From: Candidatus Leptovillus gracilis
GTDB taxonomy: Bacteria > Chloroflexota > Anaerolineae > Promineifilales > Promineifilaceae
Direction: 5' to 3'
Assembly (NCBI GenBank): GCA_016716065.1
Contig: JADJXA010000004.1
Coordinates: 1 to 64,000, forward strand
DNA: 64,000 bases
Below the pieces are notes generated by a model. That model saw only the letters and a program-made list of their open reading frames with translations, did no database searches and was not told where the DNA came from. Positions 1-9,240 of the stretch are shown in pieces (position 1 is the first letter of the stretch; each line of letters opens with the position of its first letter). Both the position numbers and the translations under genes were made by a program.

Positions 1-1
1 T

Positions 2-1576
2 CTGGTGGGCTGCGGCGGGCCACCAGCCAGCACCACCGTGCTGCCAACCAGCGCCGCCGCTGCCGTGATCGAAACGGCCGTACCCACCCAAGCCGCCCCC
101 ATCGCCGAGACGATTTTGCCCACTGCCCCATCTGAACCGGTAGTGGCGGCAGCAGCAGCGGAACGGCCGTTACTTCCCCGTTTTGACGGCGGCATGATGG
201 ATGCCAGCCAACCAGGCAGCGTCGCGGTGGGGGCGTTGGCTGCGGCCGTCTTCAGCCTCAACGCCACACTGCCAGAGACACCGGCGGAAACGGCCGTGTT
301 GGCCGCTGCGGCCATGCCCTTCACCGGCGAACAAGCGCAACAGTTGGCCGCCCGCCTGGGCTTTGGCGGCCCGGTGTATACAGAGGTCTTCCCAGAAATC
401 GGTCAGGCGACGGCCAATTTGCCGGCCGAGGCGGCCGCGCCGCCGCAATTGATCCAGACCTTTTACCTTTTTGACGGGCCGCGCGTACTCAATGTCACCG
501 AATCGGCTGCTTTTTACACCGATAACAGCGTCGCCTTCGATTACCTCAATCCACTGCCCTTTGACCAGGCCGCGCCCATCGCCGAGGTGTTTTTGCAAGA
601 GCGAGGGCTGTTGGATTTTGCCTATGCCCTCCGGCCGGGCTGGGGAGAAGAGGTGTTTGTGGTGCGGTTGGTAGACGGCCGTGCCGCCAGCCAGCCAGAG
701 ATCAGCGTTGGGGTGGGTGGTGGCGGACAGGTGGCTTTTGCCACTTACCAGATGCTTCAGCCGCCGGCTGCGTTGGGCAGCTACCCGCTCATCAGCGCCG
801 CGGCGGCCTGGCAGCATCTTCAGGATGGTGTAACGGCCGACATCGTAACCACCATCGTCACTTCCAGCGCCACTGCGCCCCCGGCCGATACTGGCGGCTT
901 TCAGTATTGGCCGCGCCAACAACAATCTGGTCCAGATGTCCATTTGTATGCCTGGCCGGCCGTCTATGCGCCAATAAGCGGCGCTGGCCCGCCGCGCATC
1001 CACGTCTTGAATTACGGCCTGCAAGCCGATGAGGCGACGCTGGCGGCGATGGCCGGGCAGGTCGGGCAAACCATCCACGTATGGGGCAGCCTGGACACAG
1101 GGATGAACACGCTGGCGGTAGCCGGCTGGGAACCGGCGCCGCAGCTCAATCCGCTGTTTAAGGCAGGCGTTATCCAGCGGGCGGCTGGGCAGACGCGCCT
1201 GCAAGATGGGCAAAGTGGTGAAACGTTCATTTTGCCAGACGTACCGGCGGACGTGCCGGAGGGGGCGGCGGTGAATGTATTTGCCTGGGCCGCGCGCCAG
1301 ACGGGGCAGGCTTTTCCGGTGTTGGATTGGGAGGGGATTGATATGCAGATGGCGGCCGGTGGGGAAACGGCCGTATCCCCGCCAACCGCCAACGCGCCCT
1401 ACAGCCAAATCACCATAGATCGGGTGGAACTGGCTTACCACATCACCGCGACGGGTGAAGAGTCTGCGCCGGGCTGGTTGTGGCAGCCGGTCTGGGCCTT
1501 TTACGCCGCGGCCGACAATGGCGACCGGTTGACGTTTTACGTGCAGGCGGTGGATGGGGCATTTTTACGGCCGTAA
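2..1576 (+). CDS. Putative lipoprotein, 5' truncated by window edge
   Basis: The frame is open from base 2 and gives 524 visible residues. It begins Leu-Val-Gly-Cys, a lipobox, so the signal peptide lies upstream of the window and the mature protein should be a membrane-anchored extracytoplasmic lipoprotein. A Thr/Ala/Pro-rich linker of about 50 residues follows, then a long folded region without a domain I recognise. The C-terminal part (around WLWQPVWAFYAA and YVQAV) resembles the end of other secreted Chloroflexota lipoproteins, but I cannot name a function. Several ACGGCCGT copies fall in the frame. The stop codon itself overlaps one of them. Confidence 0.75.
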   Translation: MVGCGGPPASTTVLPTSAAAAVIETAVPTQAAPIAETILPTAPSEPVVAAAAAERPLLPRFDGGMMDASQPGSVAVGALAAAVFSLNATLPETPAETAVLAAAAMPFTGEQAQQLAARLGFGGPVYTEVFPEIGQATANLPAEAAAPPQLIQTFYLFDGPRVLNVTESAAFYTDNSVAFDYLNPLPFDQAAPIAEVFLQERGLLDFAYALRPGWGEEVFVVRLVDGRAASQPEISVGVGGGGQVAFATYQMLQPPAALGSYPLISAAAAWQHLQDGVTADIVTTIVTSSATAPPADTGGFQYWPRQQQSGPDVHLYAWPAVYAPISGAGPPRIHVLNYGLQADEATLAAMAGQVGQTIHVWGSLDTGMNTLAVAGWEPAPQLNPLFKAGVIQRAAGQTRLQDGQSGETFILPDVPADVPEGAAVNVFAWAARQTGQAFPVLDWEGIDMQMAAGGETAVSPPTANAPYSQITIDRVELAYHITATGEESAPGWLWQPVWAFYAAADNGDRLTFYVQAVDGAFLRP

Positions 1577-1608
1577 CGCGGCAGCTAAAACTGGCCGAAC
1601 TTTGTGGT

Positions 1609-1642
1609 CTTCAGGCGTTGTGCGCACCCGTGACGCCTGAAG
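1609..1642 (+). terminator. Perfect 10-bp stem-loop after the lipoprotein gene
   Basis: CTTCAGGCGT (1609-1618) pairs perfectly with ACGCCTGAAG (1633-1642) around a 14-nt loop, 33 bp after the stop codon. There is no T-run, so it is not a classical intrinsic terminator; a 3' end stabiliser is the other reading. From 1643 to 1926 I see no gene. Confidence 0.35.
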
Positions 1643-1926
1643 CCCTGAACACCTTGAAAACAAACGAAGGACTTGCCGTCAATCATTCCCGACCATCCGA
1701 CAAACCAACCAACCGGCTGCCGACGAAATTTGTTTACTTAAGACACGACTTTTGCACCTTAAAAACTAATACGCCAAACAGCAAAAAAACGCCCATCCTG
1801 TCAACCTCTGTCCGGGCTGTGGCAACAAACCAGTATCTCCAGCTTATCATCAGTTAGCTGGACAGCATCACAACCAGGACTGAAAAGGCTCAGGTCAACG
1901 CGGGCAGACAGCTCGCACAAGCGGCG

Positions 1927-3235
1927 TCATGATTTCTTGCAAAGATTGCCCCTGAGCCAGCCCCGCCGTAATAAACAAAGCGAGGCTCCACAGACTTTGG
2001 GCTTGAGTTGCTCGTCGCCAAAAGGAACGCTGCCGTCGAGGTCTAGCTCGAGTTCACGTTGAAGCGTCTGTTGCAGGTCTGCATCCTGTTGAGCGGCGCA
2101 GTAAGCTGTCACCACGGCGACCAGGGCGATATGTGTTCAATAGCCGCGAAATTCCGTAGCTGATACTGGTCCAGCCCTTCGGCTTTACCTTCTTCATGAT
2201 ACACTTCAACGGGCCAACGATGGCGATAAATGCGCGTCATGCCTTTGGCCTGCCAGTGCAAGCGGTTGCTGATGGAAATACTGGATTGTCGGATAGGTCA
2301 GCCCGACGATAGCGATGACGAGCGCTAAAGTTGTGCAGCCATGCGCGGCGAGTAGGTATAGTAAGTCTCGGTTGTTCCCTTAAAGGTGATGGTCGTCGTT
2401 TGAAACGCAGGGTTTGACCGCTTTTATGGCCGCAAGATGTTCCGCCTTGAGGCGCTGGGCAAACTTGTCTAATCGTTCCCGACCTGTTGCCAGCGCCACT
2501 TCACCGCTCTCGCCCAAGGCCCACATAAGCAAAGCCTTTCTCATCAAGAAAGCGAGAAGCTGGGTTGTGTCCAACTATCAAAAGCGATAGGCGGCGGAAG
2601 TCAGGGAACTGTGCCAGCCATTGCTGGCACGCTGCTCAGCCAGCGCAACTTGCTGTCCTACAGGTCAGCTAGCCCGGTTTTTGACATTTCGTCGCCACAC
2701 CCTGGCAAATACTGACGCCACTTGGTTGGATCGCTTTCTTTCAGCTCCACGCTTTCCTTCAACTTGATGTTCGCTGCGCGTAACCTGCTTCAATCTTGCC
2801 AGGTCAGCCGGTTGCCACAGCCCAAAGAATATAGGGTAGTGGTTTGGTCATCGCTGTAATGCAACGTCACCAGGTTGTGCGCCCAGACCCAACACTTTTG
2901 CACATGGTCGCTAGGATGGCGATCTTGTCAAAGTGGTGTCCATAATGGGTGATAACGTATCGTCAAACTCAACACCCCGTCTTTTTTCAAGGCTGTACCC
3001 GGTAGGCTGCTCATGACGCTAAGCGACAACGATTGAGTTCGTCGACAAAAGGGCTTTCCGTTGGTAGACGGTTGAGCGAGCTTTGGTTGCGGCTTTCATG
3101 GACAAACAATCGGTTGATTCCCTCAACAGTTTTGTTTTCGGAAACAATCAAACCGCTGATGTACCGCTTGAACTGGATGAGGCATCGGCCGAAAAGACCG
3201 AACTGAAATGGTGCAGTGATCAACTAATCGTGGAA
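1927..3235 (-). pseudogene. Decayed IS701/IS4-like DDE transposase
   Basis: Pieces of one transposase can be read on the minus strand in changing frames. The N-terminal piece (3011-3223) carries SGLIVSENKTVEGINRLFV and NQSSLNRL, typical of the DDE_5/IS701-like group. Middle pieces (about 2590-2900) include HVQKCWVWAHNLVTLHYSDD and, further on, KGTTETYYTYS. The C-terminal piece near 2110-2240 reads YRHRWPVEVYHEEGKAEGL followed by DQYQLRNF, the conserved block with the last acidic residue, then a frameshift into 1927-2115. At least five frameshifts or stops make it inactive. I found no terminal inverted repeats. No ACGGCCGT occurs in it, which fits a foreign origin. Confidence 0.8.
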
Positions 3236-3846
3236 ATTCAACCAGGGACCATAGTTCAACACCTCCTGCGTAGTAAATTGCTATTCATCTTCCCTGGTAT
3301 TGTGCTCTATGGCGTATTCGTTTGTAAAGGTGCTATCAAAACATTATGTCACTGCAAAAGTCGTGTTAAGACTTGCTCATTTCTTAAGGCTGGTTATACT
3401 AAATTAGGAAAGAGGTACTATAAGCCAGAAATACTTGACAAGGTGACATCTGACAAGCAAGTATAAATTGCATGAAAACGGCCGTTCCTACCCTGCCCCT
3501 GCCATCCGTTGATGCAAGCTAGACCTACATACAAAACCTCAGTAATTAACAAGAGACATCTCTTGGAACACGCAATCTATTATCAACATGTATATAACGG
3601 CAGTTGAATCGTTTCCAAAATTTGACTGTCAAACAGATATACATTAGCCGCTAAAACCGCAACTGCAAGACAACAGCCATTTTCATATCCCCACAGGGAT
3701 ATGAAAATCTATATATATACTCGCTGTGGCCAGTCTCTGACCGTGCCACATCTGGTATAGAAGGAGGCCTATCGAATAAGACAGCGTCTGTATTCCCTTA
3801 TTTGTCTACCCCAACCTTATTTACCTGATTTCGGAGGAGAAGTTTA
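3236..3846. other. Gene-free stretch upstream of the amino-acid transporter
   Basis: This is about 600 bp of A+T-richer sequence between the dead transposase and the transporter operon. The only open frame is the antisense of the transposase remnant plus a run-on. It holds one ACGGCCGT (3479), a perfect palindrome at 3680-3707, and the ribosome-binding site GGAGGAG at 3834-3840 for the next gene. The operon promoter is presumably here, but no consensus box stands out. Confidence 0.6.
3680..3707 (+). promoter_or_regulatory. Perfect 12-bp inverted repeat upstream of the transporter operon
   Basis: TTTTCATATCCC and GGGATATGAAAA form a perfect inverted repeat around the 4-nt loop CACA, 140 bp before the binding-protein start. 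It is followed by an A/T-rich run (TATATATAT). It could be an operator for a dimeric regulator or a stem-loop in a long leader. Confidence 0.4.
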
Positions 3847-4968
3847 ATGAATAAAAAACACCTGTTTACCCTTTTGAGCCTGATCTTGATGGCCCTGTTG
3901 TTGGTAGCCTGCGGTGGCGACGCCCAGGTTGAGACAGTCACTGTTGAAGTGACGCGCATTGTGGAAGTGCCGGCCGAAGCCAGCACCGATATGCCAGCCG
4001 TGCCCTCGGCCGAAGGCAACACCTTGCAAACAGTGCGCAGCCGTGGCGCGTTGAAGTGTGGCGGCAACCAGGCTGTGCCCGGTTTTGGTTACATCAACCC
4101 CGACACCAACGACTTTGAAGGCTTCGATATTGACTTCTGTAAAGCAGTCGCCGCAGCGGCTCTAGGCGACGCCACGGCCTATGAAATCCGCCCCACCACC
4201 GCCAACGAACGCTTCCCCGTTCTGCAATCTGGCGAAATTGATGTGCTGATTCGCAACACCACCTGGACCCTCAGCCGCGACACTCAACTGGGTGCGGACT
4301 TCCAGCCCACCACTTTTTATGATGGGCAGGGCATGATGGTCCGTAAAGCCGATGGCATCAACTCCCTGGAAGATTTGGCCGGCGGCACCATCTGTGTGCA
4401 GTCTGGTACAACCACCGAGAAGAATCTGGCCGATGTATTCCGTGCGCGCAACATTAATTTTGAGCCGGTCGTCTTTGATGACGCTGACCGCACCCGCGAA
4501 GCGTATGACGCCGGGCAGTGCGATGGCTTCACCACCGACAAATCGGGCCTGGTCTCGCAGCAAATCCTGCTGGCCGAACCGGATGCGCACACGATTTTAG
4601 ACGAAACCATGTCTAAAGAGCCGCTTGGTCCCATGACCCGTCATGGCGATAACAATTGGGGCGACATTGTGATGTGGACGGTGAACTGCACCATTCAGGC
4701 AGAAGAACTGGGTATCAACTCGACCAATGTGGACAGTTTCCTGGGCAGCGAAGACCCAGTGGTGCAAAACGTGTTGGGTGAAACGGGTGATTTGGGCGCC
4801 GGCATGGGCCTGTCCAATGATTGGTGTTACCAGGTTATCAAACAAGTGGGCAACTATGCGGAAATTTATACCCGCAACCTGGGGCCAGACACGCCATTCG
4901 ACCTACCGCGTGGTTTGAATACCTTGTGGACCGAGGGTGGCCTGCTCTATTCGCCGCCATTCCGTTAA
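3847..4968 (+). CDS. aapJ: General L-amino-acid ABC transporter, substrate-binding lipoprotein
   Basis: The 373-residue protein has a lipoprotein signal with lipobox LLVAC (Cys22), a short linker, and an SBP_bac_3 fold. Blocks such as GFDIDFCKAVAAAALGD, ANERFPVLQSGEIDVLIRNT and GQGMMVRK are typical of the AapJ/BztA group, which binds polar amino acids such as glutamate and aspartate. It starts the operon: two permeases and an ATPase follow on the same strand. The start is fixed by GGAGGAG 6 bp upstream. Residues 180-260 resemble an insert in the downstream permease. The gene has no ACGGCCGT. Substrate range is inferred from the family only. Confidence 0.9.
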   Translation: MNKKHLFTLLSLILMALLLVACGGDAQVETVTVEVTRIVEVPAEASTDMPAVPSAEGNTLQTVRSRGALKCGGNQAVPGFGYINPDTNDFEGFDIDFCKAVAAAALGDATAYEIRPTTANERFPVLQSGEIDVLIRNTTWTLSRDTQLGADFQPTTFYDGQGMMVRKADGINSLEDLAGGTICVQSGTTTEKNLADVFRARNINFEPVVFDDADRTREAYDAGQCDGFTTDKSGLVSQQILLAEPDAHTILDETMSKEPLGPMTRHGDNNWGDIVMWTVNCTIQAEELGINSTNVDSFLGSEDPVVQNVLGETGDLGAGMGLSNDWCYQVIKQVGNYAEIYTRNLGPDTPFDLPRGLNTLWTEGGLLYSPPFR

Positions 4969-5055
4969 AGCGATCACTTTGGCAAGCAATCTGTAAGACA
5001 CAGCCCGGCGACCTGCCGGGCTGTGCTTATCCAACTTTTTTGCGGGGAGACGATT

Positions 5056-6669
5056 ATGGCGCAACCACCCCCTTCTACCCCACAAACCCACGAGAGAATA
5101 CCGTTCTGGCGTGACGGCCGTGTGATTGGCGTTCTGGCGCAGGTCATTTTTGTCAGCCTGGTGCTGCTGGCAGCCGCCTGGCTGCTGGGCAATGTCAGCC
5201 GCAACATTGGCGCGTTAGGCTCTTTTCGCTGCCCAGATGGCACAGATAGTTTTCGCTGTGGCTTTCTCTTTTTGCGCATTGATGCGCAGTTCGACATCGC
5301 CGAGAGCGTAATCAGTTATACGCCCAGCGATCCTTATGCGCGGGCGCTGCTGGTTGGCGCTTTGAATACAGTCAAAGTTGCCTTCTTTGGCATTATTTTT
5401 GCCACCATTTTGGGCACGCTGACTGGTATTGCCCGATTGTCGCGTAACTGGCTGGTGAGTAATCTGGCCAAATGGTATGTGGATTTTTTCCGCAATACGC
5501 CCCTGCTGCTGCAATTGATCTTTATCTATTTTGGCGTCATTTTGCTTTTGCCCAATATCCGGCAAGCGCTGCAACCGTTTGGCCTGCCGATTTACCTGAG
5601 CCAGCGGGGCATTAACTTGCCGGGGCCGGTGTTTATGCCCTCTTTTCGCGTCTGGCTGTTTTTTTTGCTGGGCGGGTTGGTGGCGGCGGGGGTGGTTTCG
5701 CTGCTGTTGGCGCGGCGGGAGCAGCAGGTAGAGCGCAGTCTCAATCGCACGGCGTGGGCGCTGTTGGCTTTCGGCGTGGTGGCGGGGAGCGGCTGGTTTG
5801 TCGCTAACGCCGCGATTAGTTCGCAGGCGATGTTGTTGTCTGAAGCGCTGCCGGCGGCGGAGTTTGAGCAGATAGCGGGGATTGTGGCGGAGCGTTTGGG
5901 TGTGGCGGATCTGGCGGAGGTAGAAACGGCCGTAACCAATGGCGTCCTCACCCCTGAACAAGTCAACGAAGCCAGCCTTACCATCTGCGCCGTGCGCGAT
6001 GCCCCGTCTGAAACAAACCTGACGGCTCAACTGCGGGCCAACAACGTGCCTTACAGCCTTAACCGCAGCAACCGGCTGGACCAGGCCGCGCGGGCTTTTG
6101 CCGCCGGTGACTGCGATGTCCTGGTGGCCGCCGAAGCTGATTTGTTGGCTGTGCAGGCCACGCTGGACGGAACGTACCGCCTGCTGCCCATCGCCGAAGC
6201 GCCCATCCGCCTTTCCATCCCCCGGCTGGAAGGGCTGAATTTCCAGGGCGGCGTTAAACTAACGCCCAGCTTTGCCGCATTGCTCATCGGCCTGACACTG
6301 TACACCGGCGCGTTTATCGCCGAGATTGTCCGGGCCGGTATCCAGTCTGTGCCGAAAGGGCAGTCTGAGGCGGCCCGCGCCCTGGGACTGAGCGAGTCGC
6401 AGCGTTTGCGCCTGGTGGTGCTGCCGCAGGCGCTGCGGGTAATTATTCCTCCCCTGACAAGCCAATACCTCAACCTCACCAAAAACTCCTCGCTGGCGAT
6501 TGCCGTCGGCTTTGCCGATCTCTGGGCTATCTCTTACACCACACTCAATCAATCGGGGCGTTCGGTGCAGGTCTTTATGATTGTGATGGCTGCTTACCTG
6601 AGTTTTAGTCTGTCTATTTCCTTTTTGCTGAATCTGTATAACCGGCGCATCGCTCTGGTGGAGAGATAA
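5056..6669 (+). CDS. aapQ: General L-amino-acid ABC transporter permease with inserted binding-protein-like segment
   Basis: This inner-membrane permease of 537 residues belongs to the HisM/AapQ group. TM segments and the start of the permease domain lie in residues 15-245. The second half carries the EAA loop (AEIVRAGIQSVPKGQSEAAR, around residue 420) that contacts the ATPase. Between the halves is a large extracytoplasmic insert; residues 308-382 align by eye with residues 180-260 of the binding protein encoded just upstream (TIC, TNL, LRANN, AGDCD blocks). The start at 5056 is preferred over an in-frame start at 5023 because GGGGAG precedes it. The next permease starts 2 bp after the stop. 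Confidence 0.88.
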   Translation: MAQPPPSTPQTHERIPFWRDGRVIGVLAQVIFVSLVLLAAAWLLGNVSRNIGALGSFRCPDGTDSFRCGFLFLRIDAQFDIAESVISYTPSDPYARALLVGALNTVKVAFFGIIFATILGTLTGIARLSRNWLVSNLAKWYVDFFRNTPLLLQLIFIYFGVILLLPNIRQALQPFGLPIYLSQRGINLPGPVFMPSFRVWLFFLLGGLVAAGVVSLLLARREQQVERSLNRTAWALLAFGVVAGSGWFVANAAISSQAMLLSEALPAAEFEQIAGIVAERLGVADLAEVETAVTNGVLTPEQVNEASLTICAVRDAPSETNLTAQLRANNVPYSLNRSNRLDQAARAFAAGDCDVLVAAEADLLAVQATLDGTYRLLPIAEAPIRLSIPRLEGLNFQGGVKLTPSFAALLIGLTLYTGAFIAEIVRAGIQSVPKGQSEAARALGLSESQRLRLVVLPQALRVIIPPLTSQYLNLTKNSSLAIAVGFADLWAISYTTLNQSGRSVQVFMIVMAAYLSFSLSISFLLNLYNRRIALVER

Positions 6670-6671
6670 GC

Positions 6672-8357
6672 ATGGCGACGCAAGAACCCAACCTGACCTC
6701 AACCAGACAACGGCAGCCAATTCATTTTGACGGCCGTCGCTTTTTCCGGGAACACATTGGGCGCAGTTGGTGGCTGGCGCTGTGGCTGCTGCTGCTGAGT
6801 TATGTGACGCTGGTGTATACGACCAATCAATTTGCGCAGGCGGCGCTAACGACAACGGCCGTAACCCTTGTCTGGCTCGCCACCCTGGCTGCCACCGTTT
6901 ACAGTGAACTAACCCATCGCCACCGTCTGCTGACGCTGTGGCTAAAAGACAACCTGTACAGTTCCGTCACCAACGTCTTGCTAACACTGCTGCTGACGCT
7001 GCTGATTGTGGCCGCTGTGCGCGGCTTTATTGGTTATGCCTTTCTGCGGGCCAGCTTCACCACCGACCCCGACCTGGCGAAAGCCACGTTGGCCCAATTT
7101 AGCAGTCCAGGGGCTAACTGGGGCGCGGTTATCGCCAACATGCGCAACCTGATGGTATTCCGCTTTCCCCGCGCTGAAACGTGGCGGCTCTTTTTGATAC
7201 TGGGCTACCTGGCGGTTATGCTGCCGGTGAGTACGCTTGTCTATTCGCAGCAGCGTTTGCGCCGCTCGCCCATTCGTCAGGCGCTTAACTTACTGTGGGT
7301 GCTAACGCCGGCGCTGACGCTGGCAATTTTGTGGGGCGTAAAAATTGCGCCGGGGGCATGGCAGAATGTGTTGGTGAATACGGCCGTTTACCTCCTCGTC
7401 TTTGTCGCCCTGTTTTTCGGCAGCCGCTATTTGCTGCGGCGTTATCAAAGTACTGGGTTGAGTCTGGCGCTGATGCTGGTGTGGGTCGCCGCGTTGGCCG
7501 CGGCATTCTGGCTGATGGTGGACAACTTCACCGCCACCCTCAACCCGGACGTCGCCTGGGGCGGCCTGCTGCTGACGATGATCATTGCTGTGTTTGCCAT
7601 TGTGGCTTCCTTTCCGTTGGGCGTGCTGCTGGCGCTTGGCCGGCGCAGCCAGATTCGCGGCGTCCCCTGGTGGCTGACAGCCCTGACGGCCGGCCTGCTT
7701 ACGCTGTACCTGCTGGTTAACAACACCTTCCCGGCTCTGGCCGACGCCAGTGGGCTGTTGGGCACGATCCTGGCTTTTTGGCCTTTGCTGGTTCTGCTGA
7801 TCGCTTATCTGTTCCAGAAATATTTCAAAGGCAATGTTGTCGCTGCCTTTTCCACTGTCTACATCGAATCGGTGCGCGGTGTGCCGCTCATCACCGTCCT
7901 CTTCATGTCCATTATTCTCTTTCCCATCTTGCTGCCGCCCGGCATGGAGATTTTGAGTACCTGGCGCGTGATGGCCGCCGCCGCCCTTTTTGCCGCCGCA
8001 TATCTGGCCGAAAATATACGCGGCGGTTTGCAGGCCATCCCCAAAGGACAATATGAGGCGGCCGACTCCATCGGCCTGAACGCTTTCCAAAAATACCGGT
8101 TGATCATTTTGCCCCAGGCCATTCGCATTGTCATCCCGGCCATTGTGGGGCAGTTCATCGGCCTGTTTTTGGACACCACCCTCATCGCCATTGTCGGCCT
8201 GATCGAGCTGTTGGGCGTGGCGAACCTGATCGCTGCCCAGACCAACTGGCTGGGCGTGCGCCGCGAGCCGTACATCTTCTTGATGTTCGTCTACTTCTTT
8301 GGCAGTTGGATCATGGTGACGATCAGCCGACGCATGGAGCGGAACACGGAGCGATAG
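6672..8357 (+). CDS. aapM: General L-amino-acid ABC transporter permease, second subunit
   Basis: This second membrane subunit has 561 residues, long for the family because several extra N-terminal TM helices (within residues 30-310) precede the permease core. The core runs over about residues 315-555. The EAA loop (AENIRGGLQAIPKGQYEAAD) and the following GLNAFQKYRLIILPQAIR are typical of AapM/BztC. It would pair with the preceding permease to form a heterodimeric channel, both coupled to the ATPase encoded next. The start codon lies directly after the previous stop, so translation is probably coupled. Confidence 0.88.
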   Translation: MATQEPNLTSTRQRQPIHFDGRRFFREHIGRSWWLALWLLLLSYVTLVYTTNQFAQAALTTTAVTLVWLATLAATVYSELTHRHRLLTLWLKDNLYSSVTNVLLTLLLTLLIVAAVRGFIGYAFLRASFTTDPDLAKATLAQFSSPGANWGAVIANMRNLMVFRFPRAETWRLFLILGYLAVMLPVSTLVYSQQRLRRSPIRQALNLLWVLTPALTLAILWGVKIAPGAWQNVLVNTAVYLLVFVALFFGSRYLLRRYQSTGLSLALMLVWVAALAAAFWLMVDNFTATLNPDVAWGGLLLTMIIAVFAIVASFPLGVLLALGRRSQIRGVPWWLTALTAGLLTLYLLVNNTFPALADASGLLGTILAFWPLLVLLIAYLFQKYFKGNVVAAFSTVYIESVRGVPLITVLFMSIILFPILLPPGMEILSTWRVMAAAALFAAAYLAENIRGGLQAIPKGQYEAADSIGLNAFQKYRLIILPQAIRIVIPAIVGQFIGLFLDTTLIAIVGLIELLGVANLIAAQTNWLGVRREPYIFLMFVYFFGSWIMVTISRRMERNTER

Positions 8358-8359
8358 AG

Positions 8360-8403
8360 CCGTAAGCCGTATACGGAATACGGAATACGGCTTACGGAAC
8401 ACG
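8360..8403. repeat. Heptanucleotide tandem array, partly palindromic
   Basis: Units read in 7-bp register: GTAAGCC, GTATACG, GAATACG, GAATACG, GCTTACG, GAACACG. The outer parts form a perfect 13-bp inverted repeat (8360-8372 with 8385-8397). The array lies between the second permease and the ATPase gene inside the operon, so it would be transcribed and fold as a hairpin. Confidence 0.6.
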
Positions 8404-8435
8404 CCCATTAACCTGGAAACAAACAGAGTGAACTC

Positions 8436-9199
8436 ATGACAACGCATAACCTGACACAAACCGAAGAACTGATCGTCTGCCGTGATGTGCAAAAGTGGTA
8501 TGGCGATTTTCATGCCCTGAAAGGGATCAGCCTCTCTGTGAAAAAGGGGGAGGTCATTGTGATTCTGGGGCCGTCTGGTTCCGGTAAATCCACTTTTATC
8601 CGCTGCCTGAACCGGCTAGAGGAGCATCAGGAAGGGGAGATCATCATCGAAGGCACGACCCTGAACTACGATGTGCGCAACATCGCTGAAATTCGGCGCG
8701 AAGTGGGCATGGTTTTTCAGCAATTTAACCTGTTCCCGCACCTGACTGTGTTGGAAAATGTGACCCTGGCTCCTATCCACGTGCGTAAATGGCCGCGCGA
8801 ACAGGCGGAAGAGCGGGCGATGCGCTGGCTGACCCGCGTAGGCATCCCGGAACAGGCTAACAAATATCCGGGGCAGCTTTCCGGCGGGCAGCAGCAGCGG
8901 GTCGCCATCGCCCGGACCCTGACGATGGAACCCAACATTTTGTTGTTCGATGAACCAACTTCGGCGCTGGATCCGGAGATGATCAAGGAAGTGCTGGACG
9001 TGATGCGTGATCTGGCGACGGGTGGGTACACCATTCTCTGGCCGTGACGCATGAGATGGGTTTTGCCCGCACGGTAGCCGACCGGATCATCTTTATGGAC
9101 GCCGGGCAAATTGTGGAGGAGAACACGCCCGAAACGTTCTTCACCAATCCGTCTAATGAGCGGACTAAGTTGTTCCTCAACCAGATTTTGCATCACTAG
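8436..9199 (+). CDS. aapP: Amino-acid ABC transporter ATP-binding protein, frameshifted
   Basis: The ATPase of the transporter has Walker A GPSGSGKST, signature LSGGQQQR and Walker B LLFDEPTSALDPE. The frame opened at 8436 stops at 9047 with 203 residues, before the His switch. The missing C-terminus continues in another frame (VTHEMGFARTVADRIIF to NQILHH, stop 9197-9199). The junction is ATTCTCTGGCC near 9035, where removing one CT restores ILAVTHEM; a +2 insertion or -1 deletion explains it. Whether this is a sequencing error or a real inactivation cannot be told here. If real, the transporter lacks its motor unless another ATPase substitutes. Confidence 0.85.
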
Positions 9200-9201
9200 G
9201 A

Positions 9202-9230
9202 GTAGAGACGCTGCGTCGCAACGTCTCTAC
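9202..9230. terminator. Hairpin between convergent genes
   Basis: GTAGAGACG (9202-9210) and CGTCTCTAC (9222-9230) form a perfect 9-bp stem between the ends of the convergent ATPase and SDR genes. It could terminate in both directions but lacks a clear T-run. The sequence also resembles a common dispersed palindrome of bacterial intergenic regions. Confidence 0.45.
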
Positions 9231-9240
9231 TGCTGGATGT

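Noticed and set aside
3083..3466. Open frame of 127 codons on the plus strand
   Set aside because: It is antisense to the N-terminal fragment of the transposase remnant and runs into featureless sequence; no ribosome site or family pattern.
7302..8513. Long antisense frame opposite the second permease
   Set aside because: The product is rich in His, Gln and Asp with no domain pattern; it is a shadow caused by codon bias. Similar shadows (170-1441, 48514-50010) were dropped.
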